Shown: piece after piece, positions 25,746 through 35,900 of the stretch
How positions within the stretch are numbered: the stretch's first letter is position 1
Layout: every line of letters begins with the position of its first letter
Source of the DNA: SURF-55 sp040755195
Lineage (GTDB): Bacteria > Bacillota > Desulfotomaculia > Desulfotomaculales > Ammonificaceae
Direction: 5' to 3'
DNA length: 64,000 nt
NCBI GenBank assembly: GCA_040755195.1
Contig: JBFMBL010000001.1
Coordinates: 49,815-113,814 of the forward strand
The notes under the pieces: model-generated
Told to the model about the DNA's origin: nothing
Database searches by the model: none
Seen by the model: only the letters and a program-made list of their open reading frames with translations
Position numbers and translations under genes: made by a program

Positions 25746-26564
25746 TCACACCCGGCCGCCCGCTGCCGCGACCGGCGCCCCGCTCGCAGCTCCGCCGACC
25801 GGCGCCACCGGTGTCACCTGAATCCCCCACGGCCCCTCGGCAACCACCGCCTCCACGCCGTAAACCGCCCGCAGGTTCGCCGGCGTAAGCACCACCGGCG
25901 CTTTTCCCGCAGCGAAGATCCGCCCCGCGTGAAGCAGCAGTAAACGGTCCGCGAAGCGTCCGGCCAGGTTCAAATCGTGCAGCACCGCCACCACCGTGCA
26001 CCCCTTCTCCGTAGCTAAGCGCCGGATCAGCGCCATCACTTCAAGCTGGTAGCGGATGTCGAGCGTCGCCGTCGGTTCGTCAAGGAGCAAAACCTCCGGT
26101 TCCTGGGCCAGCGCCCGCGCCAAAAAGACCTTCTGCTGCTGGCCGCTCGAAAGCTCCCCGAGCAGCCTCTCCGATAGCGGCGTCAGCCCCAAGTAGCCGA
26201 GGGACGCGCTCACCACTTCCAAGTCCCGCGCGCTCACCCCCCAGGTAAGGTGAGGCCGCCGCCCCTGCAGGACCGTTTCCACCACCGACGTAGGAAAACC
26301 CGCCTGCCCGCCCGGCGGCGGGACGTACCCCAAACACCGCCCGATTTCGTAGCCGCGCAGCGCCGCCAGGTTCTTCCCGTCGAAGAAGACCGTCCCTGTC
26401 CGGGGCCGGAGCACCCGCGCCAGGCACCGGAGCAGCGTCGACTTCCCGGAGCCGTTGGGACCAACAATCCCGAGCACCTCTCCCGCCGGCACCTTGAAGG
26501 TGACATCCTCCAAAACCGGTACGCTGCCATACGCGAAGGAAACGCCCTTTACTTGGAGCCGCAT
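25746..26564 (-). CDS. btuD: FecE/BtuD-type ABC importer ATPase
   Basis: A 272-residue ATPase of the iron-siderophore/cobalamin importer class: Walker A GPNGSGKST near residue 36, the characteristic VETVLQGRRPHL segment, signature LSSGQQQKVFLARAL, Walker B LLLDEPTATLD and the switch VLHDLNLAGRFADR. It pairs with the permease at 30949-32064 and the binding protein at 29298-30722. A secreted-protein gene now separates it from them. The ligand could be a corrinoid, heme or a metal chelate. Confidence 0.9.
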   Translation of the reverse strand: MRLQVKGVSFAYGSVPVLEDVTFKVPAGEVLGIVGPNGSGKSTLLRCLARVLRPRTGTVFFDGKNLAALRGYEIGRCLGYVPPPGGQAGFPTSVVETVLQGRRPHLTWGVSARDLEVVSASLGYLGLTPLSERLLGELSSGQQQKVFLARALAQEPEVLLLDEPTATLDIRYQLEVMALIRRLATEKGCTVVAVLHDLNLAGRFADRLLLLHAGRIFAAGKAPVVLTPANLRAVYGVEAVVAEGPWGIQVTPVAPVGGAASGAPVAAAGGRV

Positions 26565-26803
26565 CTTTCATCCTCCTTATTACGTTCGAAGTTCGAAGTT
26601 AAGGCTTAAGCTGATGGACCTCCTCGGTCAGTTCGAAGTTCTGCTCAAACTGGCAGACTTAAGGGTCCGTTCAAAGTTCGAAGTTGGGCTTTGGGATAAT
26701 AGCCCTGCAGGGTCCGGCAAACCATTGGACTGTCGAACTATCGAACCGTTGACCCGTGAACGGACCCCAAAGGTCCATCCCCCTAAGCCGAACCGTGAAC
26801 CTC
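26565..26803. other. Intergenic region with TTCGAAG heptamers
   Basis: No gene. TTCGAAG TTCGAAG units (near 26585) and TTCAAAG TTCGAAG TTGGGCT (near 26673) are in heptamer phase. The phrase GGTCCGTTCAA and the words ACCCCAAAGGTC match the 22.7-23.0 kb spacer. Confidence 0.5.
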
Positions 26804-29182
26804 TTACCGGATAATCATCTGTTTTTTCTCCCCGTCCCACGTAACGCTCAAGCCGAGCGCCTGGGCCACAAACCGGTAAGGCAGCATCGTCCGGCCGCTT
26901 ACGATCTCCGGCGCCGCATCGGCCGAAAGAAAGACGCCGTTCAAGAGGTAACCCTTCTCCCCGATCCGGAACTGGATCACCCGATTACCGGCAAAAATAG
27001 TCACCGTCTTATTCACGCCGTCCCACAGCATTTGGTCGTCGCCGATGCCCGCCGCGTAGGCCAGGTAGCGCACCGGCGCATAAGTCCGCCCGTTCTTAAT
27101 GTAAGGCGCCACCTCCATCTCCTTCTCCTCGCTGCCGATCCGGTACTTGGTACTGCCGATGGTAAAGACCGCCTCCGTGCGGATGGCTACCGGCGCCGGC
27201 GTCAGGCACTCGGCCAGGACGCAAGCTAACTTATTGAGCGACGAAGAAAAGAGAGCTTCAGTCTCGCTCAAGGCGCTGCCGCTAACCTCAAGGGTAACCG
27301 GCCCCACCGGCACCGTCCGGTCCGAGGTGAGGAGGATGTTGTCCACCACCACCGTGCTGCCCGTCTGCTCGTAAGCCGCCTCGGCAGTGGTTTCCTCAGT
27401 AGTCTCCGTCCCCGCGGCATCACCGGTGGTAGCGGTGGTTTCTTCTACCGGCTTCTCCACCGGGGTGGCACTTGAGAGCTTTACGGGAATTACGAGCGTC
27501 CGGTCGTTATCCTCTAATTTAATCCCGGCGGCATCGAGTTCAAGGTCACCCGCAGTTACGGTGACCGTGGGCTTCTGGCCAAAACGCACCCCGGAGGGCA
27601 ATGTGAGTTGCAAAACCGCCCCCGCACTCAACCGGGTTGAGTGCGGGGCGGCGTCGCGCGCCCTGAGCGCCCCCACCATATTTTCCTGGATGGTCAAGGC
27701 CCCCACCGGCTGCGCCGCCAGCCCGATCCTTACCGTGCCGCCCGTCGGGGCTAACTTAACCGGCGCCTGGACGTTGGCCGCCGTCACGCTCTGGTTTAAA
27801 CCCGGCCCCTTCACCGTCACCGCGAGCTCCTCCGGAACGTAAACCGCTAAGTCCACGGTCGCGTTTTTAAAACAGAAGACGGTGCGGCTGGTGCCGGCCT
27901 GGTAAACGGAATAGACGACCGTCCGGCCCTCGTCGCGCGTGCCTTCATACTGAAGCTGCCCGTTGCCCGCCTCGCGCGTGACGTCAGGCCGGCGGTTCCA
28001 CTTCGCCCCCTCGGGCAACGTTAGCGAGAGGAGCCGCCCCGCCGCAAGATCACCGGTCATTCCCTCCGCAACCGTAAAGTTCCCGATCTGCTGGTTCAGC
28101 CGCCCGGCCGCTACGTCGAGCGTGCTCTTCGCCGCCAACGCCAGCCCCGGAACCCAGTACTTCGCCACCGTCACCTCCGCGACCTTCTCCCCGCCGACAC
28201 CCGGGTTGGTGCCGCCGTAGGTCACCTTCACGTCGCGCGCGGTGGCAAAGGGCTCGTTCGCCTTAACCAAGGCTCTAATGAGCAACTGTCCCGGGCTGCC
28301 GCTGCTCGCCGTATTGATTTTGAGGTAGAGGGCGTTGCAGCCATTTCTTTCGGGGTAAACCGCGTAATCCACACTCCCCGCGCCAAAGCCGCCCTGCGGG
28401 ATGAGGGTCACCGTATCCCAGGTGAAGCCCGGGCTCAAGACCAGCTTCACCGTGTTGTCGCCGGGGAAGTCCGCGGCGTTCACCTTCAGCGCCCCGGCGA
28501 AATCCTCCTTCAGGGTGATGTCGGCGGTCTGCCCGCCAACATCCGTGATCTCGGTGGGGGCGGCCGCGGTGATGTTACTCCCACCGGCGGTGAGGAGCTT
28601 GCCGACGGTCACCGTGCCGGAGGTAAAACCGGCGGTGGAGGGCGCGTCGAGTGTCGCCTTAATATCGGAAGACTCAAGGTCCTCTGGGGTTACCGGTTTT
28701 ACATAAACCTGGTCCCATATAACAACCGCGGTTAAGGATGAGGTTGTTAACGGGTCCCACGCCTTTTTCACAATAAGGTTAAAACTACCTTTGCTGAGCA
28801 CGGCAATATTAAGTTCTCCGGCCTTAAGGGGAGCCTCTTCCCCGAAAACATAAACCTCGCCCGGCACCGAAGAAACGGTAAAGCCGTTTTCGTTAACGTT
28901 TATAGTAACACTACTAATAGCAATAAGCCCGGTGGACTTGATGCGAAACTGCTGCAACTCGACGCACGAAGGTAAACTGATAGTCACCCAATCGCCATCT
29001 TTGATACTCCCCGCCGCACTTTCATACATCCGCAGGGTACCAAGCTGCGCCGTGCTCTCCGGCGCCACGTTCGGGCACCAAAGCGCCGAATTAGACGTAG
29101 CCGCGCAAGCAGCTCCGGCGGCGGTAAAAAGTAAACCTGCGACAATTGTAAAAGTGACCAAGAACAAACGTAATTGTCTCAT
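26804..29182 (-). CDS. Secreted protein with copper amine oxidase N-terminal-type domain
   Basis: A 792-residue exported protein with a clear signal peptide (MRQLRLFLVTFTIVAGLLFTAAGAACA). The long middle region is Thr/Val/Gly-rich with several beta-sandwich-like repeats (each with a phrase like LTLPEGAKW or LTLPSGVRF). The last 115 residues are a PF07833-type domain (YRIGSEEKEMEVAPYI, RTYAPVRYLAYAAGI, GRTMLPYRFVAQALG), which in Bacillota usually anchors or stabilises cell-surface proteins. It may hold ligand at the wall for the importer. A compact AGCACTCA-type palindrome (27620-27648) is read in frame. The exact role is unknown. Confidence 0.75.
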   Translation of the reverse strand: MRQLRLFLVTFTIVAGLLFTAAGAACAATSNSALWCPNVAPESTAQLGTLRMYESAAGSIKDGDWVTISLPSCVELQQFRIKSTGLIAISSVTINVNENGFTVSSVPGEVYVFGEEAPLKAGELNIAVLSKGSFNLIVKKAWDPLTTSSLTAVVIWDQVYVKPVTPEDLESSDIKATLDAPSTAGFTSGTVTVGKLLTAGGSNITAAAPTEITDVGGQTADITLKEDFAGALKVNAADFPGDNTVKLVLSPGFTWDTVTLIPQGGFGAGSVDYAVYPERNGCNALYLKINTASSGSPGQLLIRALVKANEPFATARDVKVTYGGTNPGVGGEKVAEVTVAKYWVPGLALAAKSTLDVAAGRLNQQIGNFTVAEGMTGDLAAGRLLSLTLPEGAKWNRRPDVTREAGNGQLQYEGTRDEGRTVVYSVYQAGTSRTVFCFKNATVDLAVYVPEELAVTVKGPGLNQSVTAANVQAPVKLAPTGGTVRIGLAAQPVGALTIQENMVGALRARDAAPHSTRLSAGAVLQLTLPSGVRFGQKPTVTVTAGDLELDAAGIKLEDNDRTLVIPVKLSSATPVEKPVEETTATTGDAAGTETTEETTAEAAYEQTGSTVVVDNILLTSDRTVPVGPVTLEVSGSALSETEALFSSSLNKLACVLAECLTPAPVAIRTEAVFTIGSTKYRIGSEEKEMEVAPYIKNGRTYAPVRYLAYAAGIGDDQMLWDGVNKTVTIFAGNRVIQFRIGEKGYLLNGVFLSADAAPEIVSGRTMLPYRFVAQALGLSVTWDGEKKQMIIR
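27620..27648. repeat. GCACTCAACC palindrome inside a secreted-protein gene
   Basis: Perfect 14-bp arms (CCCCGCACTCAACC and complement) around a single G. The core GCACTCAAC is shared with the other copies. It is translated in frame around residue 515 of the protein. Confidence 0.75.
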
Positions 29183-29297
29183 CGAAAAAACCCTCCTAAA
29201 ATGTTCAACACTAAGGTTTTCTGGTAAAATGAAACCATGGTATTATTACCTTTGGGGGCTCCGGGCCCCGCTCTTTTTCTTAAAGAGATTTATGAGG

Positions 29298-30722
29298 CTA
29301 CTTTTCCGGATAAACATAGGCCCCCTTCAGTTCCAATCCGTGAAACTTCTGCAGCATCTCTTTATGGATGGCCTCAGGATTCACATCCTTGAACAGGTCC
29401 GGGTAAAGCCACTTGGCGAAATAGGCCAGGCCCACAATCCCCCGCGGGCCGGTGTAGATCTCGCTCGAAAGGAGATAAACTTTTCCTTGCTTCACCGCGG
29501 TGATTTTGTTCCACCCCGGGCGGCGCATTATTTCCGCCCGCTTCTTTTCCATCGCGTCCGGCTTTTCGTCGTAGCCGCAGGTGATGGAACTGCTGCAGGC
29601 CTTGATGACCACCTGCGGGTTCTGCGCCACCACCCACTCGGGACTCACCTTCGGGTAAGGCAGGCGCAACCCCGCCGCGATATTCCGCGCCCCGACGGCG
29701 TCCAGCATCTCGGCGGCACCCGAACCCGGACCGTTGCCCGAATAGTCGGTGTAACCCTCGAGGTAAACCCGCGGCCGCTTAGCGAGCGGGATATTCTTCG
29801 TCCGGTCTTTGAACAACTTCTGGTACTTCTCGAAGTATGCGACGTAAGCCGCCGCTTCCTTCTGGCGATTCAGGATCAGCCCCAGGGTACGGATATCCTG
29901 CGCCATCGTGGAAAGCTTGTAGCAGTCCAAAAGCACTACCGGCACCCCGGAACGCTCGAGCTGCGCCACAATCTCCGGCTTCAAGAAGTTCCCGTAGCCG
30001 AAGACCACGTCGGGCTTCAGCGCCAGGATCTTCTCGACGTTGGGCGTGAAGGATTTTCCCACGTCCTGCGCTTTCTTTACCTTCGAACCGATCATCTTAT
30101 CCTCCAGCGTATAGCTGCTCGCCCCAACGATTTTGTCCGCACCCCCGAAGGCGCAGATCAACTCGGCCACATCGCCGTTTACCTCCACGATGCGCTGCGG
30201 CGGGGATGGAACGCGCCTCGTCCGGCCCTGGGAATCTTTAATGGTGATCCGCTTCTGTACCACCGTGGCGGTGCCTGTACCGGTTCGGATAACCACCATG
30301 CGCTTCGCACCGTCCCACTCGACCCCGGCGCCCAGCGATTCGCCGACGAAGCGCAGGGGCACCAGCGTCCGGCCGCCCGCTATCTTCCCCGGCACATCGA
30401 GGGTAACGGGGTTGCCGTTCACATAGGCGGTCTTTTGCCCTATAACCAGCTTAATCATCGTGGTTCCCTTTTTGCCGGTCACGGTACGGGTCTTCCCGTC
30501 CCAATCCACCTGAGCCCCGAGCGCCTCAAAGATCGCCCGGAGCGGTACGAGCGTCCGACACCCCTCGATCACCGGCGGCGTATCGCAGGACAGCTTCCCG
30601 TTGTCAACCGTGACGGTGATGTCGGATGCCTGCGCCGGGAAAATATCTTTCCCACTTGACAAGGCAAAAAGAAAGACCATAACAAACAACGAAAAAAGTG
30701 TTACTTTCTTACTCTTTAACAT
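29298..30722 (-). CDS. btuF: BtuF/FecB-type binding protein fused to copper amine oxidase N domain
   Basis: A 474-residue exported protein. An N-terminal signal (FVMVFLFALSSGKDIFPAQA) is followed by a PF07833-type domain of about 110 residues (TLVPLRAIFEALGAQVDWDG, then TLVPLRFVGESLGAGVEWDG). The C-terminal 330 residues are a class III periplasmic binding protein: RIVEVNGDVAELICAFGGADKIVG, KPDVVFGYGNFL, LDAVGARNIAAGL and VKQGKVYLLSSEIYTGPR. It should capture a corrinoid, heme or metal chelate for the FecCD-type importer. The PF07833 part is probably a wall stalk. Confidence 0.85.
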   Translation of the reverse strand: MLKSKKVTLFSLFVMVFLFALSSGKDIFPAQASDITVTVDNGKLSCDTPPVIEGCRTLVPLRAIFEALGAQVDWDGKTRTVTGKKGTTMIKLVIGQKTAYVNGNPVTLDVPGKIAGGRTLVPLRFVGESLGAGVEWDGAKRMVVIRTGTGTATVVQKRITIKDSQGRTRRVPSPPQRIVEVNGDVAELICAFGGADKIVGASSYTLEDKMIGSKVKKAQDVGKSFTPNVEKILALKPDVVFGYGNFLKPEIVAQLERSGVPVVLLDCYKLSTMAQDIRTLGLILNRQKEAAAYVAYFEKYQKLFKDRTKNIPLAKRPRVYLEGYTDYSGNGPGSGAAEMLDAVGARNIAAGLRLPYPKVSPEWVVAQNPQVVIKACSSSITCGYDEKPDAMEKKRAEIMRRPGWNKITAVKQGKVYLLSSEIYTGPRGIVGLAYFAKWLYPDLFKDVNPEAIHKEMLQKFHGLELKGAYVYPEK

Positions 30723-30806
30723 CGAAGAGCCTCCTCATCAACCTCCGGTAAACAACCCCTTAAAACCGTGTTTATAACTTCCCACCACCTCCTTAAAACA
30801 GAGCAA

Positions 30807-30933
30807 CCGCCAAGACGCCAAGAACGCCATGAATCAAAAAATAAGTATCTGAGACCAGGTGAAATCGATATTTCCAGCGTTTGATTTTCATTCTCCATTT
30901 TCTTTGTGTCCTTGGCGTCTTGGCGGTTTATCC
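30807..30933. repeat. MITE-like element with CCGCCAAG ends (copy B)
   Basis: A 127-bp element bounded by AACCGCCAAGACGCCAAGAA on the left and CTTGGCGTCTTGGCGGTT on the right, no coding capacity. Left and right edges, including TTTGTGTCCTTGGCG, match copy C at 50651-50797. Confidence 0.65.
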
Positions 30934-30948
30934 TTGATCCTTTACTTT

Positions 30949-32064
30949 TTACCCCCACCACTGCCGCTTTTTCTTGATTAACAGGTAGATGAAGAAAGGC
31001 GAGCCCATCAGCGCGGTAACGATCCCCACCGGCAGCTCGGTCGGCGCGATTATCGTCCGCGCCAGCGTGTCCGCCAGCAGCAGCAGCACCGCACCCACCA
31101 GGCAGGAGGCGGGAATTAAAAACCGGTTATCGCTGCCGACGAGCATCCGGCAGATGTGCGGCCCCACGAGGCAGATAAACCCGATGATGCCGGTAAAGGC
31201 CACCGTCGCTGAGGCCGCGAGCGTCGCCAGGGTCAAAGTAACAACCCGCAGGCGCCCCACCTTTATCCCCAGGCTCGCCGCCACGTCCTCTCCCGCCCCT
31301 AAAACGTTGAGGTCCCAGGCGTAAAGGAGCAGCGCCCCCATACACCCGAGCACCACCGGGGTCAAAAGCCCCACCGTCCGCCAGTCCGCCCCCCAGAAGC
31401 CGCCCATCAGCCAGACGACCAGTTCTTTCAGGGCATCGTTATTGGAAATGTATTTTAAAAGCGATACCCCAGCCTGGAAGAGATAGCCGATGGCCACCCC
31501 GCCTAAAACCAGCGTTTCGGGCGACATCCCCTTAAATCGCGCCAGGGAGAAAGCCAAGAGCGTGGTTACCCCCCCGAAGATGAAGGCGTTGATGACGATA
31601 AGCCACCGCGATACGTCAAGGTAACTTCCGCCTATCAGACCCGTACCCAGAACGATAGCCAGCGCCGCCCCGAAGGCCGCACCGCTCGAGAGCCCCATCG
31701 TGTAAGGTGAAACCAAGGGATTGCGGAGTACCCCCTGCATCACCGCCCCGGCCCCCGCTAAGCTCATCCCCGTGATGGTAGCCAGAACGATGCGGGGGAG
31801 GCGGATCTCCCAGACCACCGTCCGGGCGAGCTCCCCGACCGGCGCGGCTTTAACCCCGAGGTGATTGAGGATCACCCGCCAGACGTCCCCCACGCTGATC
31901 CCGGCCGCCCCCACCGCCGTGGCCATGGTAGCCACGGCGCAGGTGACCGCCAGCAAGCACCCGACCAGCAGCAGCTTGCGGCCGGTATGGCGGGAGTACG
32001 CCGTTCTTATCGAGGCCACGTCCATCTCTGTTGCCGCGCCGCTTACTTCAGCGGGTAAACCCAT
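30949..32064 (-). CDS. btuC: FecCD/BtuC-type importer permease
   Basis: A 371-residue permease with about ten apolar helices and the family motifs RLPRIVLATITGMSLAGAGA, QGVLRNPLVSPYTMGLSSGA, LGGVAIGYLFQAG and GIIGFICLVGPHICRMLVG. It is the membrane part of the importer with the binding protein downstream and the ATPase at 25746. Its start overlaps the end of a broken binding-protein fragment upstream. Confidence 0.92.
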   Translation of the reverse strand: MGLPAEVSGAATEMDVASIRTAYSRHTGRKLLLVGCLLAVTCAVATMATAVGAAGISVGDVWRVILNHLGVKAAPVGELARTVVWEIRLPRIVLATITGMSLAGAGAVMQGVLRNPLVSPYTMGLSSGAAFGAALAIVLGTGLIGGSYLDVSRWLIVINAFIFGGVTTLLAFSLARFKGMSPETLVLGGVAIGYLFQAGVSLLKYISNNDALKELVVWLMGGFWGADWRTVGLLTPVVLGCMGALLLYAWDLNVLGAGEDVAASLGIKVGRLRVVTLTLATLAASATVAFTGIIGFICLVGPHICRMLVGSDNRFLIPASCLVGAVLLLLADTLARTIIAPTELPVGIVTALMGSPFFIYLLIKKKRQWWG

Positions 32065-32230
32065 ACACTCTAAGCTCCTCCCCGTAGAACTTTTCGAGCA
32101 TCTCTTTGTGCACCGCCTCCGGGTTCACATCCCGGAAAAGTTCCGGGTGCAGCCATTTGGCGATATAGCACTCCCCCGCCGCGCCGCGGGGTGTACCAAT
32201 CTTATGCATCCGCTTTGAAGAACAAGTCAT
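32048..32230 (-). pseudogene. C-terminal fragment of a second BtuF-like binding protein
   Basis: The last 45 or so residues (PRGAAGECYIAKWLHPELF, then DVNPEAVHKEMLEKFYG) closely parallel the end of the intact binding protein (GIVGLAYFAKWLYPDLF, then DVNPEAIHKEMLQKFHG). All of the ligand-binding part is missing. It is a deletion remnant of a tandem duplicate in front of the permease gene. Confidence 0.8.
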
Positions 32231-32246
32231 CTGTCATCCTCTTTTC

Positions 32247-32909
32247 TCAACAGCAGGATACCTGCTCCGGACAAAAGGTACAGGCAGCAACATGACGCTG
32301 CCCTCCAGGTGCGGTATGGTCTACCAGCATCAACCAGTTTATGCCCCACGGAAAAAAGACCATACCATCTTTTTTCTCGCTGCCTTTCTGCCAGTAGCAC
32401 CAGTTCCGCCCGTCGAACACCAGCCGCCCGTCCTCGTCTGCCTTCTTATAAAGCCTCTCCCCCCGCCATAAATCCGGGAAAACCGTTACCGCCGCCCCCG
32501 GAAGGGGCTTCCCCGCAAACCGGACCTCAAGACATACCGGCCAATTAAGGTAGCTGCCCTCGTGCCAAACCGGTGCAATCACCAATTCCTGCCCTACCTG
32601 CGAAAGCGGCACCCGGCGTTCCTTCTCCACGGGGAAATAGGTCCGGGCAGAAAAACTCACCTCGCCGGTTATGGCCGCGGCCACCGTGTAAACCCCCATC
32701 TCACCGGGCAGAAACCAGACCGCGGAGCACTCCTCACCTCCACCGGGTACTACCGTTAACTCTCGCGGAACGCCTGAGGGGTTTACTGCCCAAATCCTAA
32801 AGGCCCGCTCGCCTTCCCAGGGCAGGTCCTCGAACCCGTTCGCAAATATTCCCACCTTTATCGCTTCGCCCAAACGATAGCTCCCCCGTCCCGGCTCAAG
32901 CCACAGCAT
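32247..32909 (-). CDS. DUF4198-like protein, paralogue
   Basis: A 220-residue protein related in plan to the one at 18567-19310: an N-terminal GSYRLGEAIKVGIFANGFED, a middle beta-sandwich, EVRFAGKPLPGAAVTVFPD, and a DGRLVFDGRNWCYWQK block, ending in HVAACTFCPEQVSCC with four Cys in the last fourteen residues. It starts right after cobN. The Cys-rich end could bind metal. Function not established; the gene pair at both ends of the cluster suggests a role in metal handling. Confidence 0.55.
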   Translation of the reverse strand: MLWLEPGRGSYRLGEAIKVGIFANGFEDLPWEGERAFRIWAVNPSGVPRELTVVPGGGEECSAVWFLPGEMGVYTVAAAITGEVSFSARTYFPVEKERRVPLSQVGQELVIAPVWHEGSYLNWPVCLEVRFAGKPLPGAAVTVFPDLWRGERLYKKADEDGRLVFDGRNWCYWQKGSEKKDGMVFFPWGINWLMLVDHTAPGGQRHVAACTFCPEQVSCC

Positions 32910-32922
32910 CCTTTCTCCCTCC

Positions 32923-35900
32923 TCAATCTCCGAGCTTCCCCCTGATCTCCCGCATCTTGGCGCCCCAGTCGGCCACCTCCTCGGCGGTGAGGATGTCGAT
33001 GGCGCCGCCCTGGAAGTCGCCCTTCACGTCGCCCATATCCTCCTCCAGCCACCCCTCGATCTCGAGGTAGGTCTCCTTGAGGCCCTCGATCATCTCCGGG
33101 TCGGCGTTCCAGAGGCCCCGCTCCGCAGCCTCCAGGAGCCGCCGCGCGATCTCCTCCAAGGCCCAGGGGTTATGCTCCTCGAAAAACTTGCGGTTTTCTT
33201 CGTTGAGCACGAAGGTCCGCGTGATGTCGTCGAAGATCCAGTCGTCCACCTCCTGCGTCGCCGCCTCCCAGCCGTAGACGCGCCCGATCCGCTTGGAGAT
33301 GTCCCCGGCGCCCTTGTAGCCGTGGCGCTTCTGCCCCTCGATCCACTTGGGGTTCAAGAGCTTCGTCCGCACCACCCGCCGGACCTCGTCGGCCAGGGTG
33401 CGCACCTCGACGTGCTCCGGCTCCCGGGTGTCGCCGTAGTAAGTGCGGACCTCCCTGCCCGAGGCCGCCCGCGCCGCCGCCGTCATTCCCCCGTGGGTGC
33501 CGAAGTAGCAGCAGCAGCCGAAGAGGTCGTATTCGTCCGAAACCACCTTGTTGTAAGTCACATCCACCGTCTTCAGGTTCGCCTGGAGCTGCTTAAAGGC
33601 TTCCTGCCCGAAGACCCCCTTCCCGTAGGCGTAGCCGTTCCAGTAGACGAAGACGTCGGCTAAGTCCTTCTCGTCCTTCCAGGCCGAGGCGTAAACCGCC
33701 AAGTTCACCCCGGCCATATAGGTCCCCGGTTTGGAAGCAAAAATCCGCAAGGTCGCCTCCCGCCAAGCCGCTCCGTCCGCCGCCCCGCCAAGCTGCGCCA
33801 GGGTGTGCTTGCGGGCAAAATTCAGTTCCGGCGGCTCCTCAAGCGCCGCCACCGCCTGCACCGCCTCATCCAGGAGATCGATGCAGTTCGGGAAATTATC
33901 GCGCGTGATCCCGCTCACCCGCACCGTCACGTCAACCCGCGGCCGGCCGAGTTCCTTGAGCGGCATCACCTCGATCCCCGCCACGCGGCCGTTCGGCAGC
34001 CACCTGGGCCGGCAGCCGAGCAGGTAGAGCATCTGTCCCAGCCCCTCGCCGTCGGCCCACATAATGTCGTTGCACATCCAGTAGATGGCGATGTTCTCCG
34101 GGTAGCGGCCCTCTTCGGTGAGGTGTTTCAGCAGCACCTTTTCCGCGAGGCGCTTGCCCACCTCCCAGGCCGCCTTCGTCGGCACCCGGTGGGGGTCCAG
34201 GGAGTAGAAGTTCCGGCCGGTAGGCAAAACGTCGTCCCGCCCGCGGGTGATGAGCCCCGAGGGGCCGGCCGGGAGGTAGCGCCCGGAAAAGCCGTCGAAG
34301 AGCCCCTCGATCTCGCGGGAGGCTTCCACCCTTTCGTTCAAATCCAGCACCCGCGGCAGGAGCGAGTTCAGTTCATCAAGGTGCTCCGGAGCCGCTAAAT
34401 TCTCGCCCAGCACCGCCGCCGCCTCCCCGTGCGTCACGGGCCGCCCCTTGAGCATTAAACCGACAAAAGCCTTCCCCGCTTTATCGATCTCCTCGAGGAG
34501 CGCGCCGCAGGACTTGCCGTGGCGGAGCGAAACCTTTCCTTGGTCGGCCAGGAGCTCGCCGAGTTCCAGCCCCATCAGCCGCGCCACCGCCTTGCGTAAA
34601 GAGACCGCCTCCCCGGCGTCGAAGCGCAGGATCGCGTTCAAAAAATCCACCCGCCGCTCGCCCCGGGGCAGCTCCCCGAAGATGTGCTGCCCGTCCTGGA
34701 TCTGGGTGTTGCGGATCACGGAAAGCACCGCGTGCGCCTTCTCTTTGATCAGGGCGAAGTTTTCGTGGCCGCTCGCCACCGGGATCTGCTGATCGAGGTT
34801 CGCCTTCTCGATCGCTTCGATGATCAGGTGCTCGAGGGTGTGCGCCCGCGCGGGGTCGGCCACCCGCGCCTGCTCGTACTCCTCAAGGTACCGGTCGAGT
34901 TCGGCCAGCTCGTCGTAAAGCCCGCCCTGCGTTAAGACCGTCTGCATGTGATCCACCAGGGTCGCGTAGCTCCGCCGCTTGGCGATCGTCCCCTCCGGCG
35001 GGTTGTCGGCGTTATAGATGTAGAGGTGCGGCAAGGTCCCGATGGCGAGGTCCGGGCAGCAGTCGCCGGAAAGCCCGACGCCCTTGCCGGGCAAAAACTC
35101 GAGGTTGCCGTGGGTGCCCACATGAACGATTACGTCCGCGCCGAAATCCCGCTCCAGCCACCGGTAGGTGGCAAGGTATTGGTGGGGCGGCGGGATATCC
35201 GGGTCGTGCAGGATCTTGCAGACCTGCCCGTCGCAGCGCGCCCCGGCGCAGCCCCGCTTCGGCTGCACGCAGACCGCCGCGTTGCCGTACCGTACCCCGG
35301 TGATGATGATCCTGCCGTCGTGGACCATCGCCGCCGGCACCCCGTTTTTCGCCTCGCCCGGGGGGTTGCCCCAGGCCCCGGTCAACCGCTCGCGCACCTT
35401 TGTCGACAGCGTATCGAACCACGCCCGGTACTCCGCCACCGGCATCAGATACAGCGCCCCGCCCTTGGAAACGATCTCCCCGGCAGTGGTCCAGCGGAAC
35501 TCCGAGATCGCCTTCCGCGCCATTACCGTATCGATCAGCTCTTTGCCGCCCGCCGGCGCCTCCACGGCGTAGCCCTCCGCCCGCAGCCGCTGCAAAACCC
35601 GCGCCACGCTCTCGAGGGTATCGAGGTGCGCCCCGCCGCCGACCGTCGCCTCCACCGAGGCGCAGGGGTTGTTGTGCAGGATGAAGGCCACCCGCCGCTC
35701 GGCTACCGGTTTCTGGCGCAGCCGCACCCAGGCCGCCACCCGGCCGGCGATCCGCTCGACCCGCTCCGGCACCGGTGTCCGGATCTCCAGGTCTTCCTCC
35801 CGCCGCGCCGCACCCAGGAAAACGGGCTCGATTACCCCCTCGAACTCCGGCAGCGCCACCGTCCAGGCGATATCCTGGGCGAGCCCCTGCGGGTCCGCCG

